Positions 1 to 9,686 are shown, counted from the first letter of the stretch. The stretch is DNA of 64,000 nucleotides from Nocardia sp. NBC_00403 (GCF_036046055.1 NZ_CP107939.1:6200001-6264000); one strand, 5' to 3'. Notes: generated from the sequence alone by a model not told the origin. A program made the numbers and translations.

Positions 1-139
1 CGTCCCGCCCCAGAATCTTCAGTGATACGGGTCGTGATCGTTCCGGATCCTCGGCCAGGTACACCTCGCTGCTGCCGCCATGGCCAAGCCTGGCCTTCAC
101 GACGAATCTCGCAAACTGGTCGCCTGGCTCGAGTGCCAC
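1..139 (-). CDS. serine/threonine protein kinase, N-terminal part (runs off the left edge)
   Basis: The 46 codons visible on the minus strand begin with a GTG at 139 and read into the window edge. They carry the glycine-rich loop GHGGSSEVYLAED and the start of the next strand with the invariant lysine (VSLKIL), the usual opening of a bacterial Hanks-type kinase whose N-terminus starts a few residues before the lobe (LEPGDQFARFVV). The family phosphorylates Ser/Thr on regulators and cell-envelope proteins, often as a membrane-anchored receptor. Only the first two strands are seen, so substrate, membrane anchor and even integrity cannot be judged. A short GGTGAGG lies just before the GTG. Family confidence is good, the start is tentative. 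Confidence 0.7.
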   Translation of the reverse strand, partial: MALEPGDQFARFVVKARLGHGGSSEVYLAEDPERSRPVSLKILGRD

Positions 140-644
140 CGCCTCACCATAGTTCGCTGACGTCCGCCATCGACAGGAGCTACCACCCTCTCTGTTGGGA
201 AGGCAGCCCCGGGGCCCGATGCGTCCGGGAGTGAAGTCGACACCAAGTCGGTTGTACGTAAAAGGGAAAGGACGTGCGCGATGGCGTGCACTGCGTCATC
301 GTGTCGTCGCCGATGAACGACGGCAACGACGGTGGCTCGCTCGACACCGATAGCCATCGCTGATCCGCACGCCAAGGCCGTCGCCTCCAGGCTGGGCCCG
401 TAGCGGGCGGCTCGAGTTCCGATGGATGGACTCCACTCGCTGCTGGCCTGGGGCCGTCCCGAACGCCGACGATCGCCATCAACCTCGTCATTCGACCCCC
501 AAGAGTGTTCTATATAGGGAACTTTCGCCGCAGCACCGATCATCAGCAGACAGCCTGTTGCGCACCGAACTCTCCCGTATCCGCAATGCATACGCCATGA
601 TGAGAGAGCGAATGTGAGCTCTCAATCGACGGCGGGGTTTCGAG
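140..644. other. no convincing gene; divergent upstream region
   Basis: Between the kinase start and the GAF regulator start there are about 500 bases. Open frames exist on both strands (for example minus 97-591), but none has a recognisable domain, a good ribosome binding site or consistent codon use. Promoters for both flanking genes must lie here; none is clear by eye. Confidence 0.4.
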
Positions 645-1868
645 GTGGCACTGTTGCGCACTCTCACCCAGCAGCGGGCAGAACTGGAAAAGGAATGGAC
701 CCGCTGGGCGACGGCGCCGACCGTGGCGGCGGCTGACATCTCCGCGGAAACCAGCCTGCTCCGCGCTGAAGTCGCGCAATCCTGGCAGCGCTCGTTACAT
801 ACCGTCGACCCGGGCCGCACAGGCGCGCCCGGCCTCGACGATGTCGGCGACCGCTGGTCGAAATCCGCCTTGCGCGCACCGATCACCGAATTGTCAGGCC
901 AACTGCGCAGCATCACCGAGGAAGCGGGCTACGTTGCGGCGGTCACCGACGAATCGTGCACCGTCCTGTGGTCCTGCGGTGACCGCACGGTCCGGCGGCA
1001 AGCCGAACAGGTGAACTTTGCCCCCGGCGGTGCCTGGGACGAAAGCCATATGGGCACCAACGGTTTATCGCTCGCCCTCCACCACGACCGCCCCACCGCC
1101 GTGTTCTCGGCCGAACACCTGGTCGCCGCGCTGCACGGCTGGGTCTGTTACGCCGCGCCGATCCACGCGCCCGACGGCAGACAGGTCGGCGCGCTCGACC
1201 TCGCCAGCTCGTGGAGCCGCTCGCATCCTGCGGTCATGACCTCGGTGCGGGCCCTCGTCACCGCCGTGGAGACCATGCTGCGCGCGGCCGCGCCCACCCC
1301 GACACCGGGTGTTCGTCTCGAATGCCTCGGCGCCGCAAAGCTTTTACGCGAGGGCAGACCGGTCCCGCTACCGCCACGCCAACTGGAAATCCTGGCTCTA
1401 CTCGCACTGGAGCCCGACGGTTTCACCCCCGAGCAACTGCACGCCGCGGTCTACGGCGACCGCCAGGTCTCCGCCAACACGCTCAAAGCCGATGTCTCGC
1501 ACCTGCGCCGGACCACCGGTGGCGAGATCACCAACCGCAGGTACATGCTCACCGGCGCGGTGTCCTGCGACGCGGTCGAGCTGCTCGCGGCCATCGCGGC
1601 GGGGGATGCCCCCTCGGCGCTGTGGCTCTATCGCGGACCGCTGCTGCCCGGCTCGGACACACCGGGCGTGGTGGAGTGGCGCACGTATCTGGACGTAGGT
1701 GTGCGCACGGTGGTGCTGGCAAGCGATCGCGCCGAGCATGCGGTGGCGCTCGGAGAACGCGTCCCCGACGACATCGAAGTGCACGAGCACGCGCTGCGGC
1801 TGCTGTCTGCCGACGACGTACGGCGTGCCGTGGTTACCGCGCGCCTTCACACCGCATTGCACACCTAG
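645..1868 (+). CDS. GAF-domain transcriptional regulator with C-terminal winged-helix domain
   Basis: A 407-aa protein. Residues about 30-215 resemble the sensory region of AcoR-type activators, with a GAF-like domain ending near the segment GWVCYAAPIHAP. There is no sigma-54 AAA+ domain. Instead residues about 220-310 look like an OmpR/SARP-like winged helix (PPRQLEILALLALEP, then NTLKADVSHLRR). This architecture is common in actinobacterial regulators next to aldehyde dehydrogenase genes. It sits 87 bp upstream of the acetaldehyde dehydrogenase on the same strand, so it probably controls that gene in response to an alcohol or aldehyde signal (inference). Start is a GTG with GAGG directly before it; an ATG start is not available nearby. 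Confidence 0.75.
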   Translation: MALLRTLTQQRAELEKEWTRWATAPTVAAADISAETSLLRAEVAQSWQRSLHTVDPGRTGAPGLDDVGDRWSKSALRAPITELSGQLRSITEEAGYVAAVTDESCTVLWSCGDRTVRRQAEQVNFAPGGAWDESHMGTNGLSLALHHDRPTAVFSAEHLVAALHGWVCYAAPIHAPDGRQVGALDLASSWSRSHPAVMTSVRALVTAVETMLRAAAPTPTPGVRLECLGAAKLLREGRPVPLPPRQLEILALLALEPDGFTPEQLHAAVYGDRQVSANTLKADVSHLRRTTGGEITNRRYMLTGAVSCDAVELLAAIAAGDAPSALWLYRGPLLPGSDTPGVVEWRTYLDVGVRTVVLASDRAEHAVALGERVPDDIEVHEHALRLLSADDVRRAVVTARLHTALHT

Positions 1869-1955
1869 CGTCCGCGGTTCGACGCCACCAACCTCGCACC
1901 AACCTTCGCGGGTCATAGTGGCCTCTCAGAGGAAGATTCCGCGAGGAGCACTGAA

Positions 1956-3473
1956 ATGATCTACGCCAAACCTGGGTCCGGTACCAGCATCGTCAGTTAC
2001 GCCGTCCGCTATGACAACTTCATCGGTGGCGACTGGGCTGCTCCCATCGAGGGACGGTATTTCGACAATCCCTCCCCCGTCGACGGCGAGATCTTCTGCA
2101 CGGTGGCCCGGTCGACCGCCGCCGATATCGATTTGGCCCTGGAAGCCGCACACCACGCTGCCGAAGGCTGGGCCGCCACCTCCGTCACCGAGCGCGCCAA
2201 TATTCTCAACCGGATCGCCGACCGGATCGAGAACAGCATCGAACCGCTCGCGGTCGCCGAATCCTGGGACAACGGCAAGCCGGTCCGCGAAACCCTTGCC
2301 GCCGACCTACCTTTGGCGGTCGACCACTTCCGCTACTTCGCGGGTGCCATTCGCGCACAAGAGGGCAGCATCGCCGAGATCGACGCCGACACCATCGCCT
2401 ATCACTTCCACGAGCCGCTCGGGGTGGTCGGGCAGATCATTCCGTGGAACTTTCCGATCCTGATGGCGGCATGGAAGCTGGCGCCCGCTCTGGCCGCGGG
2501 CAACTGTGTGGTGCTCAAACCGGCCGAACAGACACCGGCGTCGCTGCTCTTGGTGGTCGAGCTCATCGCCGATCTGTTGCCGCCCGGTGTGCTCAACGTG
2601 GTCAACGGTTTCGGCGTGGAGGCGGGCAAGCCGCTCGCCTCGAGCCCGCGGGTGGCGAAGGTTGCCTTCACCGGCGAAACCACCACCGGCAGGCTGATCA
2701 TGCAGTACGCCAGCGAGAACATCATTCCGGTCAGTCTGGAGCTGGGTGGCAAGAGCCCCAACATCTTTCTGCCCGATGTGATGGCCGCCGACGACGAATT
2801 CCTCGACAAGGCCGTCGAAGGCTTCGTGATGTTCGCGCTCAACCAGGGCGAAGTGTGCACGTGCCCGTCCCGAGCGCTGATCCACTCCTCGATCTACGAC
2901 GAATTCCTGGCCCGCTGCATCGAGCGCACCCAAGCCATCCAGGGCGGCAACCCACTCGACGACACCACCATGATCGGAGCCCAAGCCAGCAACGACCAAT
3001 ACGAAAAGATCCTGTCCTACATCGACATCGGCAGGCAGGAAGGCGCCCGCGTGCTCACCGGAGGGGAAGCACGTAAGGTGGACGGACTGCCCGGCGGGTA
3101 CTACATCCAGCCGACGATCTTCGAGGGCAACAACACCATGCGGATCTTCCAGGAGGAGATCTTCGGACCGGTGGTCTCGGTGACCTGGTTCGACACCGTC
3201 GAGGAAGCAGTGCGCATCGCCAACGACACCCTCTATGGACTCGGCGCCGGTGTATGGACCAGGGACATCACTACCGCATACCGGATGGGCCGAGCGATAA
3301 AGGCAGGACGAGTATGGACCAACTGCTTCCACGCATACCCAGCGCACGCCGCGTTCGGCGGCTACAAAAAGTCCGGAATCGGACGCGAGAACCACAAAAT
3401 GATGCTCGATCATTACCAGCAGACCAAGAACTTGCTGGTCAGTTATACGCCGACCAAGCTCGGGCTCTTCTGA
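1956..3473 (+). CDS. exaC: acetaldehyde dehydrogenase, ExaC type
   Basis: A 505-aa NAD-dependent aldehyde dehydrogenase that oxidises acetaldehyde and related aldehydes to the acid in the cytosol. Visible family motifs are the cofactor segment [10 protein letters not shown], the catalytic-base segment ELGGKSPN and the catalytic cysteine in NQGEVCTC, plus EEIFGPVV near the C-terminus. Length matches ExaC/AldA of ethanol-oxidising bacteria. The start is set by GAGGAGC eight bases before the ATG. The next gene, a DUF779 protein, begins on the A of the stop codon (TGATG), a pairing that is typical of ExaC. The GAF regulator upstream is the likely controller. Confidence 0.9.
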   Translation: MIYAKPGSGTSIVSYAVRYDNFIGGDWAAPIEGRYFDNPSPVDGEIFCTVARSTAADIDLALEAAHHAAEGWAATSVTERANILNRIADRIENSIEPLAVAESWDNGKPVRETLAADLPLAVDHFRYFAGAIRAQEGSIAEIDADTIAYHFHEPLGVVGQIIPWNFPILMAAWKLAPALAAGNCVVLKPAEQTPASLLLVVELIADLLPPGVLNVVNGFGVEAGKPLASSPRVAKVAFTGETTTGRLIMQYASENIIPVSLELGGKSPNIFLPDVMAADDEFLDKAVEGFVMFALNQGEVCTCPSRALIHSSIYDEFLARCIERTQAIQGGNPLDDTTMIGAQASNDQYEKILSYIDIGRQEGARVLTGGEARKVDGLPGGYYIQPTIFEGNNTMRIFQEEIFGPVVSVTWFDTVEEAVRIANDTLYGLGAGVWTRDITTAYRMGRAIKAGRVWTNCFHAYPAHAAFGGYKKSGIGRENHKMMLDHYQQTKNLLVSYTPTKLGLF

Positions 3474-3877
3474 TGCAAGGCCGGATCCATCGCGTCGCCA
3501 TCACCGATCGGGCACGAATCGTGTTGCGGCGGTTGATCGAACGGAACGGCCCGGTGCTGTTCCATCAGTCGGGCGGTTGCTGCGACGGCAGCTCACCGAT
3601 GTGCTTCCCCGTCCGCGAATTCCGCATCGGCGGCGCCGACGTCCTGCTCGGCCGACTACCGTGGCACACCGAATTCTGGATCAGCGGTGACCAATACGAG
3701 CTGTGGAAGCACACCCATCTCACCGTGGACGTGGTCAGCGGCCGCGGCAGCGGGTTCTCCCTCGAAGCGCCGGACGGCGTGCGCTTCATCGTCCGATCCC
3801 GGCTGCTCACCGACAAAGAATCCGCTGTGCTGGCCGCCGGGCCGCCGCCGCATTCCGGAGCCGACCGCATGACCTGA
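3473..3877 (+). CDS. DUF779 family protein
   Basis: A 134-aa cytosolic protein of the DUF779 family, found next to acetaldehyde dehydrogenases in many actinobacteria and proteobacteria; its biochemical role is unknown. Features include the conserved Cys pair and acidic/serine segment SGGCCDGSSPMC and the tryptophan/aspartate stretch EFWISGDQYELW. Its ATG overlaps the dehydrogenase stop codon, so the two are translationally coupled. An upstream in-frame extension exists inside the dehydrogenase gene but the coupled ATG is the natural start. The conserved cysteines suggest metal binding or a helper role for the dehydrogenase; that is inference. Confidence 0.85.
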   Translation: MQGRIHRVAITDRARIVLRRLIERNGPVLFHQSGGCCDGSSPMCFPVREFRIGGADVLLGRLPWHTEFWISGDQYELWKHTHLTVDVVSGRGSGFSLEAPDGVRFIVRSRLLTDKESAVLAAGPPPHSGADRMT

Positions 3878-3988
3878 CACTACAGAGACGGGTGACGGTC
3901 CGGGGATCCGCAGCCCTTGGCCGGCACCGCACGGCCTCGTCGTCCCGGTGTGCACCGGGACGACGAGGTGCGGTCCCCTACGACCTCG

Positions 3989-5542
3989 CTAGCGGCCCGG
4001 CAGGAACCGGAAGCTGCGCGCGAGCGTCATCAGCAATCGCTGCCACTTGTCCTGCGAGATCACCGGGGGCGCATCCAGGTTCATGAACCGGGTGACGACC
4101 ACGGTCTGCGCCTCGGTGAACTTCAGCAGCCCGTCCGGGCCGTGCCTGCGACCGACTCCCGAGATGCCCATGCCACCCATCGGCGCCGCGGTGGTGCCCC
4201 AGGCAGGCGCGTATCCCTCGTCGACGCACACGGTGCCCGCATGCAGTTGCCGGGCGATCTGCTCGCCGTCGCTCTTGCTCGCCGCCCACACGCTCGCGTT
4301 GAGGCCGTACTCGGTGTCGTTGGCCAGTCGGACGGCCTCGTCGACGGTGTCGACCGGGTATATCGAGACCAGCGGGCCGAAAGTTTCGTCGCGGCCGCAT
4401 TCCATCTCGTCTGTCACCTCGGTGAGCACCGTCGGTTCGAAGAACAGCGGGCCGATATCCGGACGTGCTTTGCCGCCGGCGAGCACCTTCGCCCCTTTGG
4501 AGGTGGCATCTGCGACGTGCTTGGTCACGGTCTCCAGCTGCGCTTCGGAGATCAGGCTGCCGATATCGGCCGAATAGTCGTAGGCGGCACCGAGTTCGGC
4601 GGCCTGCACCGCAGCGACGAATTTCGCGGTGAACTCCGTGGCGACCGAGCGCTCGACATATAGTCGCTCGATCGAGATGCACAGCTGTCCGGCGTTGGAG
4701 AAGCAGGCCCGCACCGCCGCCTTGGCGGCTTTGTCCAGCTTCGCGCCCTTGGTGACGATCATCGGGTTCTTGCCGCCCAGTTCCGCGGAGAAACCGATCA
4801 GCCTGCGCCCGCACTGCTCGGCGAGTGAACGGCCGGTCGCCGAGGAGCCGGTGAACATCAGATAGTCGCAGGCCTCGACGATCGCGGTGCCGACAACGGT
4901 GCCCGGACCGGTCACCACCGCGAGCAGATCGCGTGGCAGCCCGGCCTGATACAGCAATTCCGCGCTTGCCAAGGACGAGAACGGCGTTTGGCTGTCTGGC
5001 TTCACAACAACGGCGTTACCGGCGAGCAGCGCGGGGATCGAGTCGCCGATGGACAGCAGCATCGGGTAGTTCCACGGCGCGATCACACCGACAACGCCTT
5101 TGGGCTGGGTATGCACCGATGCCCGATTGAGCACGGGGAAAGCGCCGGGCACCGAGTGTGGTTCGAGTAGCCCCGGCGCCGCCTTCGCGAAGTACCGCGC
5201 GGCGAACATCAGACCCATGATCTCTTCTTGAGCAGCCCACCGCGCCTTACCGGTCTCGGCCTGCACCACGTCCATGAGGAACTCGCGGTGCTCGACCACC
5301 AATTCCCGATACCGCTCCAGCACGGCGGCGCGTTCGTCGGCCGATCGTGCGGCCCACCGTGCCTGCGCCGCTCGTGCCCGGTCGAATGCGGCGGTCACGT
5401 CCTCAGCGGTGCCCACCGGCACCGTGCCGAGCGGCTTACCGGTGAAGGTCTCGACGATCGTCTCGGTCGAACGGGCCTCGGGGCTATCGATCGCCGCCAG
5501 GGCGCTCAGACGAGCGAAGACTTCAGCTTCCGGCGCGGGCAT
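3989..5542 (-). CDS. gabD2: succinate-semialdehyde dehydrogenase, GabD2 type
   Basis: A 517-aa aldehyde dehydrogenase very close in length and motifs to M. tuberculosis GabD2, which converts succinic semialdehyde to succinate with NADP and feeds the oxidative TCA branch or GABA catabolism. Seen are VIAPWNYPML (cofactor), ELGGKNPM (Glu base region), NAGQLCIS (catalytic Cys) and DETFGPLVS. The ATG at 5542 follows TAGGAGG at good spacing. It is transcribed alone, convergent with the DUF779 gene. A near-perfect inverted repeat just upstream (5557-5581) suggests control by a dimeric repressor. Substrate is inferred from family resemblance. Confidence 0.85.
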   Translation of the reverse strand: MPAPEAEVFARLSALAAIDSPEARSTETIVETFTGKPLGTVPVGTAEDVTAAFDRARAAQARWAARSADERAAVLERYRELVVEHREFLMDVVQAETGKARWAAQEEIMGLMFAARYFAKAAPGLLEPHSVPGAFPVLNRASVHTQPKGVVGVIAPWNYPMLLSIGDSIPALLAGNAVVVKPDSQTPFSSLASAELLYQAGLPRDLLAVVTGPGTVVGTAIVEACDYLMFTGSSATGRSLAEQCGRRLIGFSAELGGKNPMIVTKGAKLDKAAKAAVRACFSNAGQLCISIERLYVERSVATEFTAKFVAAVQAAELGAAYDYSADIGSLISEAQLETVTKHVADATSKGAKVLAGGKARPDIGPLFFEPTVLTEVTDEMECGRDETFGPLVSIYPVDTVDEAVRLANDTEYGLNASVWAASKSDGEQIARQLHAGTVCVDEGYAPAWGTTAAPMGGMGISGVGRRHGPDGLLKFTEAQTVVVTRFMNLDAPPVISQDKWQRLLMTLARSFRFLPGR

Positions 5543-5556
5543 CGCTGCCTCCTACT

Positions 5557-5581
5557 TGTGAGTAACCGAAGATTACACACA
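5557..5581 (-). promoter_or_regulatory. inverted repeat upstream of gabD2, likely operator
   Basis: Arms TGTGAGTAA and TTACACACA (8 of 9 positions pair) are separated by seven bases. The repeat lies about 15 bases before the gabD2 start, close to the ribosome binding site. Position and symmetry fit a repressor site; the regulator is not identified. Confidence 0.5.
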
Positions 5582-5851
5582 ATCTACGCCGCCGCCCGCC
5601 CACGCCGCACACACTCGACCCGGTTCGGCCGCTGATCTCGCCGACTCGGCGGAATGCACAGGCGCCACACCTGCATCGCGACCGGTCCGAACTCTCGCAG
5701 GCTCCGAATAGCCGACGAGCGCCGCAGAAGCCAAGGCATCCACTGGAATTCATCACCTCGAGGTTGATCGATCAGACCAGAGCTTCGATGTCAAATCGAG
5801 TCTCGTTCACCGGGACCCGATCGCCGTACGGGTCGGCATTTCGATTACGTT

Positions 5852-8350
5852 GTGCCGATGTTCAGAGCGAGGCTCGGTGTCCGAACACGGATACTGGCGA
5901 TCGCGCTCATCCCGAGCCTGACTCTGCTCGTGGTCGGCGTGGGTGCAGCGGGATACCTGGTAGCCCAGGGAAACAAGGCCCAGGATTGGGCGTCGCAAAA
6001 TCAGCAGGCAATCCCGTCGACCAGGGAACTACTCGAGGCCGTCCAGCAAGAACGTCACCTGACGATTGCCGCCCTGGCCGGCGACGATTCGGTCATCCCG
6101 ACGCTCGGCGCGGCCCGAATGCGGCTCGACAGCGCATTGCGCGGACTGATCGAGGCATCCATCGGCCTGCGCGAGATCGACGATTCGAAGATCGGCGACA
6201 ACGCCGCGAACTTTCTGACACTGGGCACCCAGATGACCCAGGTGCGGACCGCTACCGATGCGGGCCAGCTGCCTGTGCCCGATGCGTACATGTTCTACAA
6301 CCGTCTGCTCGACGTCATCACCTTCGGCACCGAGATCGCCGAGCAGACGGCGCCGAACGCCGAGATCGGCGTGCGCATCGCCGACGGAATGCGCATTTTC
6401 CTTGCCACGGAAGCGATGTCGCGCAGCAACGCACTGGCAGACATGATTGCCAACGCGAACGGCCCCACGCCCGTTCCGATGGAGGAGTTCCTTCGGCAGA
6501 TCGGCTTCTATCACACCGAAGTCGCGAACCTGGCCGCCGAACTCGACCAATCCCAACGCGAGCGTTTGCAGGCGCTGATGAACAGCACCGCATGGCAGCA
6601 GCTGACAGCCATGGAAAATGCCATCGCCCAACGAAATACGACCAGCACCGCGAACTCCTCCGGCTCGTCGAACTCCTCGAGTTCCGCCAGCTCTTCGAGT
6701 TCCTCCAGCAAGCCATCGACCACTCCGCCGCTGCCGTTGAGCACACCCGAATGGCACAACGCCGCCGCCGAGGTGAACCGCGAGCTGATCGATATCTGGA
6801 TCGCACAGAACAAGCAGGCGCAGAAACTGGCCGAGGACACGGCCGCCGAATCCGCGGATACCTCCGCGTGGGCAGGTGGCGGGGTCTTGGCGGTCAGCGT
6901 GCTGGCGTTCGTGATCGCGCTGTTGCTCGCCAACCGCATTATCCGCAGGCTCAAGCGCCTGCGTGGCGAGACCCTCGCGCTCGCCGACGAGCGCCTGCCC
7001 GAGACGATGCGGCGGCTGAGCGAGGGCGAAATCATCGATCCGGCCACCGAATCGCCGACCCTCGACTACGGCCACGACGAAATCGGCCAGGTGGCCAAGG
7101 CATTCGAGCACGCGCACTCCGCTGCCATTGCCGCGGCGGTAAACGAGGCCCGCACCCGGGAGGGTGTGAAGGCCGTCTTCCTCAATATCGCCCACCGCAG
7201 CCAGATCGTGGTGCATCGGCAGCTGGAGATTCTCGACGAGGCCGAGTCCAAGCAGGAGGATCCGGCCTTGCTCGACACGCTCTTCCGGCTCGACCATCTG
7301 GCCACCCGCGAACGCCGCAACGCCGAGAACCTCACCATCCTCGGCGGCGGGCAGCCCGGCAGGCAATGGCGCAACCCGGTGCCGCTGATCGACGTGGTGC
7401 GCAGCGCGGTCGGCGAAACCCTCGACTACGCACGCGTCCGGGTCGCCCGACTGCCCGAGACCCACGTCATGGGCACCGTCGTCGCCGACCTCATCCACCT
7501 GCTCGCAGAGCTGGTCGACAACGCGACCGCCTTCTCACCGCCGCAGTCCCGAGTCGAGGTGACCGGCAATGTGGTCGGCAAGGGCATCGTCGCCGAGATC
7601 AGCGATCAGGGCATGGGAATGTCGGATACCGACATGGCCAAGATGAACGACATGCTGCGCGACCCACCGGATTTCGGAGTCGCGGCGCTGTCCGCCGATT
7701 CCCGCCTCGGGCTGTTCGTCGTGGCCCAGCTCGCCGTCCGGCACGGTATCTCGGTCCGGCTCGCGGAGTCCGACTACGGCGGGATCCGGGCCATCGTGCT
7801 CATCCCGTCCGCGTTGATCGCCAGCGAAAACTCCCTGCCCGCGTCGGGATCCGAGACGACCGATGCCGGACGAAGGCGCCGCCACCCGGTGCCGTATGTC
7901 GAATCCGCGACACACGAGTTCGCCGAAACCGAATCCGCGGTACTGACCGCGCCACCGGAAGCGCCGTCGGTGGTGGAACCGCCGCGGTCGACGCCCGCGG
8001 ACGGGCCGCGGCCGAGCGCGCCGACACCGCACGCGGGCCCCGACGGCAGGCCCGCCCTGCCGCGCAGACACCGGCAGGCCAGCATCGCCCCACAATTGGC
8101 GCAACCCGCTCCGGTCGAGCCGGTCGCCGAGCCCGGCACCGAGCGCGCACGCAGCGCCGAGCAGGCCCGAGATCTCATGTCCGCCATCGAGAACGGCACC
8201 AGGCAGGGCCGCCGGGCTGTGCCCGACCAGCTGCCGAGGACCGGGCCCGACGAGCTGCCGAGGGCTGTGCCCGAGGAGTTCTCCGCTACCGCGGCCGCCA
8301 TGCCCGCGGACGAACAGGAAGGCAATGGTGACTTCTTCCAACACCGGTGA
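5852..8350 (+). CDS. conservon sensor histidine kinase (CvnA-like)
   Basis: An 832-aa membrane sensor that opens a four-gene conservon. A first membrane helix spans about residues 15-38; a large external region of about 300 residues follows, with a serine-rich linker near residues 267-290; a second helix lies near 342-366, then a HAMP-like segment. The cytoplasmic ATPase has an N-box (ELVDNATAFSPP), G1 (DQGMGM) and G2 (RLGLFVV). The phosphoacceptor region reads NIAHRSQIVVHRQL, the form usual for CvnA proteins. A proline-rich, disordered tail of about 170 residues ends the protein. Start is GTG at 5852 or ATG at 5858, both without a clear ribosome binding site. It overlaps the next gene by 26 bases. 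Confidence 0.85.
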   Translation: MPMFRARLGVRTRILAIALIPSLTLLVVGVGAAGYLVAQGNKAQDWASQNQQAIPSTRELLEAVQQERHLTIAALAGDDSVIPTLGAARMRLDSALRGLIEASIGLREIDDSKIGDNAANFLTLGTQMTQVRTATDAGQLPVPDAYMFYNRLLDVITFGTEIAEQTAPNAEIGVRIADGMRIFLATEAMSRSNALADMIANANGPTPVPMEEFLRQIGFYHTEVANLAAELDQSQRERLQALMNSTAWQQLTAMENAIAQRNTTSTANSSGSSNSSSSASSSSSSSKPSTTPPLPLSTPEWHNAAAEVNRELIDIWIAQNKQAQKLAEDTAAESADTSAWAGGGVLAVSVLAFVIALLLANRIIRRLKRLRGETLALADERLPETMRRLSEGEIIDPATESPTLDYGHDEIGQVAKAFEHAHSAAIAAAVNEARTREGVKAVFLNIAHRSQIVVHRQLEILDEAESKQEDPALLDTLFRLDHLATRERRNAENLTILGGGQPGRQWRNPVPLIDVVRSAVGETLDYARVRVARLPETHVMGTVVADLIHLLAELVDNATAFSPPQSRVEVTGNVVGKGIVAEISDQGMGMSDTDMAKMNDMLRDPPDFGVAALSADSRLGLFVVAQLAVRHGISVRLAESDYGGIRAIVLIPSALIASENSLPASGSETTDAGRRRRHPVPYVESATHEFAETESAVLTAPPEAPSVVEPPRSTPADGPRPSAPTPHAGPDGRPALPRRHRQASIAPQLAQPAPVEPVAEPGTERARSAEQARDLMSAIENGTRQGRRAVPDQLPRTGPDELPRAVPEEFSATAAAMPADEQEGNGDFFQHR

Positions 8351-8723
8351 TCTGAACTGGCTGCTCGACGATCTGGTCGACCGGTTGGCGGGCGTACGTC
8401 ACGCGGTGGTGCTGTCCACCGATGGCCTGCTGCTCGGCAGATCGACCGCCATGACCCGCGAGGACGCCGAACACTTCGCCGCGATGTCCTCGACCCTCTA
8501 CGGTTTGGCGCGCAGCGCGGGCAGTCGTTTCGACGGCGGCGGGGTCCGGCAGGCGGTGATCGAACTCGATCGCGCCGTGCTGTTCGTGACCTCGGCAGGC
8601 GATAACGCCTGCCTCGCACTGCAAGCGGCCGAGACCGCGAATCTCGGTATGGTGGCCTACGAAATGAATGTCACCGTCCAACGTGTCGGCACCTACCTGT
8701 CCACCCCCGCACGACTGCCATGA
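8325..8723 (+). CDS. roadblock/LC7 domain protein (CvnB-like)
   Basis: A 132-aa roadblock/LC7 protein. The family acts as a partner or GTPase-activating factor for small GTPases of the MglA type. It starts inside the end of the sensor gene and its last codons overlap the next gene by four bases (ATGA). The fold is suggested by the segment HAVVLSTDGLLLGRS, the helix beginning AEHFAAMSSTLYGLA and the strand region AVLFVTSAGDNACL. In a conservon it is thought to bridge the membrane kinase to the GTPase. Cytosolic. Confidence 0.85.
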   Translation: MVTSSNTGDLNWLLDDLVDRLAGVRHAVVLSTDGLLLGRSTAMTREDAEHFAAMSSTLYGLARSAGSRFDGGGVRQAVIELDRAVLFVTSAGDNACLALQAAETANLGMVAYEMNVTVQRVGTYLSTPARLP

Positions 8724-9094
8724 CACGCAAGGGTGAGCCGTGGTTCGACGAGGCCGCCGGTCCGCTGGTCCGGCCTTACGCGGTGACCCGTGGCCGCACC
8801 ATCGGTGCGGGTCATGATCTGGACATGCTCACGGTGGTTGTCACCGCTGATCGCGCGCCCACCCTGCGGCGGGCCGAGCCCGAGTACACCGACATCGTTC
8901 GGCTCTGCCGCGTCCCGCAGTCGGTCGCCGAGGTGGCGGCCCATGTGAAACTTCCCTTGGCGGTGACCAAGATCCTCGTCGGCGATCTGATCGGCGAGGG
9001 ACATCTGATCTTCCGGGCTCCGGTGCAGCCGGAGGCCGGCCCGGGCGATCTCAACATATTGCGAGCGGTACTCGATGGCATCCGAAAAATCTGA
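8720..9094 (+). CDS. DUF742 family protein (CvnC-like)
   Basis: A 124-aa DUF742 protein, the third conservon component. The N-terminal block PLVRPYAVTRGRT and the segment ICRVPQ-like region (IVRLCRVPQSVAEVAAH) are typical; the middle has winged-helix character (LPLAVTKILVGDLIGEG). It overlaps both neighbours, so all four conservon genes are translationally linked. The family may bind the GTPase or DNA; neither is shown here. Confidence 0.85.
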   Translation: MTRKGEPWFDEAAGPLVRPYAVTRGRTIGAGHDLDMLTVVVTADRAPTLRRAEPEYTDIVRLCRVPQSVAEVAAHVKLPLAVTKILVGDLIGEGHLIFRAPVQPEAGPGDLNILRAVLDGIRKI

Positions 9095-9662
9095 CCCGCA
9101 TTTGGCCGCCTCGGTCAAGATTCTCATCGCCGGTGGATTCGGCGTCGGCAAGACCACCATGGTCTCGGCAATCAGCGAAATCACGCCACTGCGCACCGAG
9201 GAGCTGATCACCGAGGTCAGCACCGGGGTCGACGACCTGTCCGGCGTCGAGCAGAAGACCACTACCACGGTGGCGCTGGACTTCGGACGCATCACCATCG
9301 ATCGGGATCTGGTGCTGTATCTGTTCGGAACGCCGGGGCAGGACCGGTTCTGGTTCCTGTGGGACGAGCTGGCCCGCGGCGCGCTCGGCGCCGTCGTGCT
9401 CGCCGATACCCGCCGTCTCGGCAATTCCTTTGCCGCCGTCGACTTCTTCGAACGCCGGGGCCTCGCGTTCACGGTCGCGGTGAACTGCTTCGACGGTGCG
9501 CCCGTCTACACCGTCGACGAGGTGCGCGACGCCCTCGACCTCGACGACCATATTCCGGTGCTGCTGTGCGACGCCCGCAGCCGCGAATCCTGCAAGGAAG
9601 TGCTGGTGAATCTCGTGCAGCACCTCATCGAGCGCGCGGGCAGACCGACGGTCGCCAGCTGA
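9075..9662 (+). CDS. conservon small GTPase (CvnD-like)
   Basis: A 195-aa P-loop GTPase of the conservon type. The P-loop is AGGFGVGKTTMVSA, a switch II-like LFGTPGQDRFWFLW follows, and the base-recognition motif is seen as AVNCFDGAPVY (a variant of NKxD). In Streptomyces the CvnD protein cycles between GTP and GDP and transmits the sensor signal that controls antibiotic and aerial growth timing. No cytochrome P450 (CvnE) gene follows; the downstream gene is on the opposite strand. Confidence 0.85.
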   Translation: MASEKSDPHLAASVKILIAGGFGVGKTTMVSAISEITPLRTEELITEVSTGVDDLSGVEQKTTTTVALDFGRITIDRDLVLYLFGTPGQDRFWFLWDELARGALGAVVLADTRRLGNSFAAVDFFERRGLAFTVAVNCFDGAPVYTVDEVRDALDLDDHIPVLLCDARSRESCKEVLVNLVQHLIERAGRPTVAS

Positions 9663-9686
9663 TCACCGCTCGCAGACCCGTCGGCT

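Noticed and set aside
645..1868. Sigma-54-dependent AcoR-type activator
   Set aside because: The AAA+ domain with GAFTGA is absent, so it is not a sigma-54 activator.
5764..8331. An 855-codon plus-strand frame overlapping the conservon sensor
   Set aside because: It is Arg/Pro-rich without motifs; the frame at 5852 has membrane helices and an ATPase domain and fits the conservon.
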